From Diplonema japonicum (lineage: Eukaryota; Euglenozoa; Diplonemea; Diplonemida; Diplonemidae): DNA of 64,000 bases. A model generated the notes under the pieces. That model saw nothing but the letters and a program-made list of their open reading frames with translations. It was not told the origin of the DNA and did not search any database. Positions within the stretch are counted from its first letter, which is position 1, and each line of letters begins with the position of its first letter. Where the stretch lies: the NCBI GenBank assembly GCA_964019335.1, contig OZ025686.1, positions 310,001 to 374,000 on the forward strand, in the 5' to 3' direction. Below, piece by piece: positions 63,430 to 64,000 of this stretch. The position numbers and the translations under genes were made by a program.

Positions 63430-64000
63430 TTAGGCTTGGGGGATCGTGACTGCGGACGCAAGGACCTGCTGGACATCCTGAGGCAAGGTGGACGCCACAG
63501 CACGGATGGCGGCAGGGTTCTCCGTCGCGACCTTCTGCAGGGTGCTGGTGAGCTCGACCTAATTTAATTTTCTCGTTTTTTTTTCTTCTTTGCAATACCT
63601 TAATCTCTGGCTGTGTAAATTCATGTGCAAGACCCTTGGCGAGACACTGCAGGATCTGGGGGAGAAGAGGAACAGACACATCGTGCATCGTCTCCAGCAC
63701 GAGCTTCACGGTGGAGTACACATTTTCATTCTCTGTGAAGTCAGCTTTGAGGGGCACATGCGGCAGGATAACTGGCATGGTCTGCAGAAGGAAACACGCA
63801 GCAGGGTTGCACTTGATCATCCTGCACAGTGCCGAGACGGCGTTGTCCACGGCTTCCTTCCGCTCGCCTTCCCTGCCGATGATCTCTCCAAGGAGAGGGA
63901 GGATGGTGGGGTAGAACGGGAAGGCCTCCTGCAGGCCACCCTTGCAAGTCACACCAACGGTGAAACAAGAGTTGGAACGAACCCCGCTGTCTGTCGATTT
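63430..64000 (-). CDS. IPO5: Importin-5 type karyopherin, C-terminal part (5' end off window)
   Basis: Exons are 63598-64000 (partial) and 63430-63558. A 39-nt GT-AG intron (63559-63597, ending AAATTAG) joins QPEIK to VELTSTLQKVATENPAAIRA. The sequence shows HEAT-type helices: LLGEIIGREGERKEAVDNAVSALCRMI corresponds to the importin-5/Kap121 stretch with the conserved DNA-A-GK-M pattern. PHVPLKADFTENENVYSTVKLVLE matches the LP-K-D-EEA---Y--LC block. The last residues LPQDVQQVLASA correspond to the family end. Importin-5 carries cargo such as ribosomal proteins and histones into the nucleus with Ran. The N-terminal nine tenths lie beyond the right edge. Assignment to IPO5 rather than IPO4 is likely but not certain. 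Confidence 0.8.

Noticed and set aside
1-64000. CRISPR arrays, bacterial operons or bacterial contamination
   Set aside because: No spaced direct repeats of CRISPR type are present. Spliceosomal introns, histones, DDX21-type helicase, LSm3 and importin show a eukaryotic nuclear genome.
1-64000. Kinetoplastid origin
   Set aside because: One-strand clusters would fit, but kinetoplastids have almost no cis introns and a different SL exon. Over twenty short introns and the diplonemid-type SL favour a diplonemid.

Overview
The window looks like a nuclear gene cluster from a diplonemid (Euglenozoa), probably close to Paradiplonema (Diplonema) papillatum. Three observations support this. (1) Every confident gene over 64 kb lies on the minus strand, as expected for long co-transcribed directional clusters. 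(2) Many start codons sit a short distance behind a pyrimidine-rich tract and an AG, as expected for spliced-leader (SL) trans-splicing. (3) On the minus strand, positions 30713-30677 match the diplonemid SL exon as I remember it, and are followed directly by GT. Intergenic DNA is short and full of A, T, G and C homopolymers. The 22 introns I could place are GT-AG and 34-69 nt long, several being little more than a run of A or T.

Layout in + coordinates. 1-7.2 kb: cathepsin L-like protease (off the left edge), a divergent histone H3, a Ser-rich coiled-coil protein, a 70-aa protein A, an EGF-type membrane protein and two unknowns. 7.6-22.7 kb: a duplicated block with EF-hand/coiled-coil gene B, glutathione S-transferase C, a 2351-codon secreted protein D, then second copies C', B' and A'. 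The order is mirrored but all copies share one strand. A 0.8 kb repeat mosaic sits between C' and B'. 23-27 kb: MTFP1-like, TRM6 and NAE1/APPBP1 genes. 27.3-30.7 kb: a decayed non-LTR retrotransposon with a 2A-like motif, no reverse transcriptase, and SL RNA-like sequence at its 5' end. 30.9-31.2 kb: a possible MITE. 31.3-39.4 kb: histone H2B variant, acidic repeat protein, DDX21-type DEAD-box helicase, LAMMER kinase and kelch protein. 39.5-49.3 kb: myosin, two unknowns, two tandem RPS17 genes, EF-hand protein, TMEM147-like protein and a SWI3/SMARCC-like chromatin subunit. 49.4-54 kb: an OTU-like fragment on the opposite strand, tRNA isopentenyltransferase, mitochondrial GrpE and LSm3. 54.5-64 kb: a type I membrane protein, a cyclase-homology protein lacking catalytic residues, a TKL-like kinase with an N-terminal MGQC, an Ala-rich repeat protein and the C-terminus of importin-5 (off the right edge).

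The genes do not form one pathway. They are a mix of housekeeping functions (translation, tRNA modification, splicing, neddylation, nuclear import, mitochondrial protein folding and fission, chromatin), signalling, and lineage-specific surface or secreted proteins. This is usual for euglenozoan clusters, where neighbours share transcription rather than function. The most unusual items are the SL RNA/retrotransposon chimera, the mirrored duplication around gene D, gene D itself, and two polyA-tailed fragments on the antisense strand.
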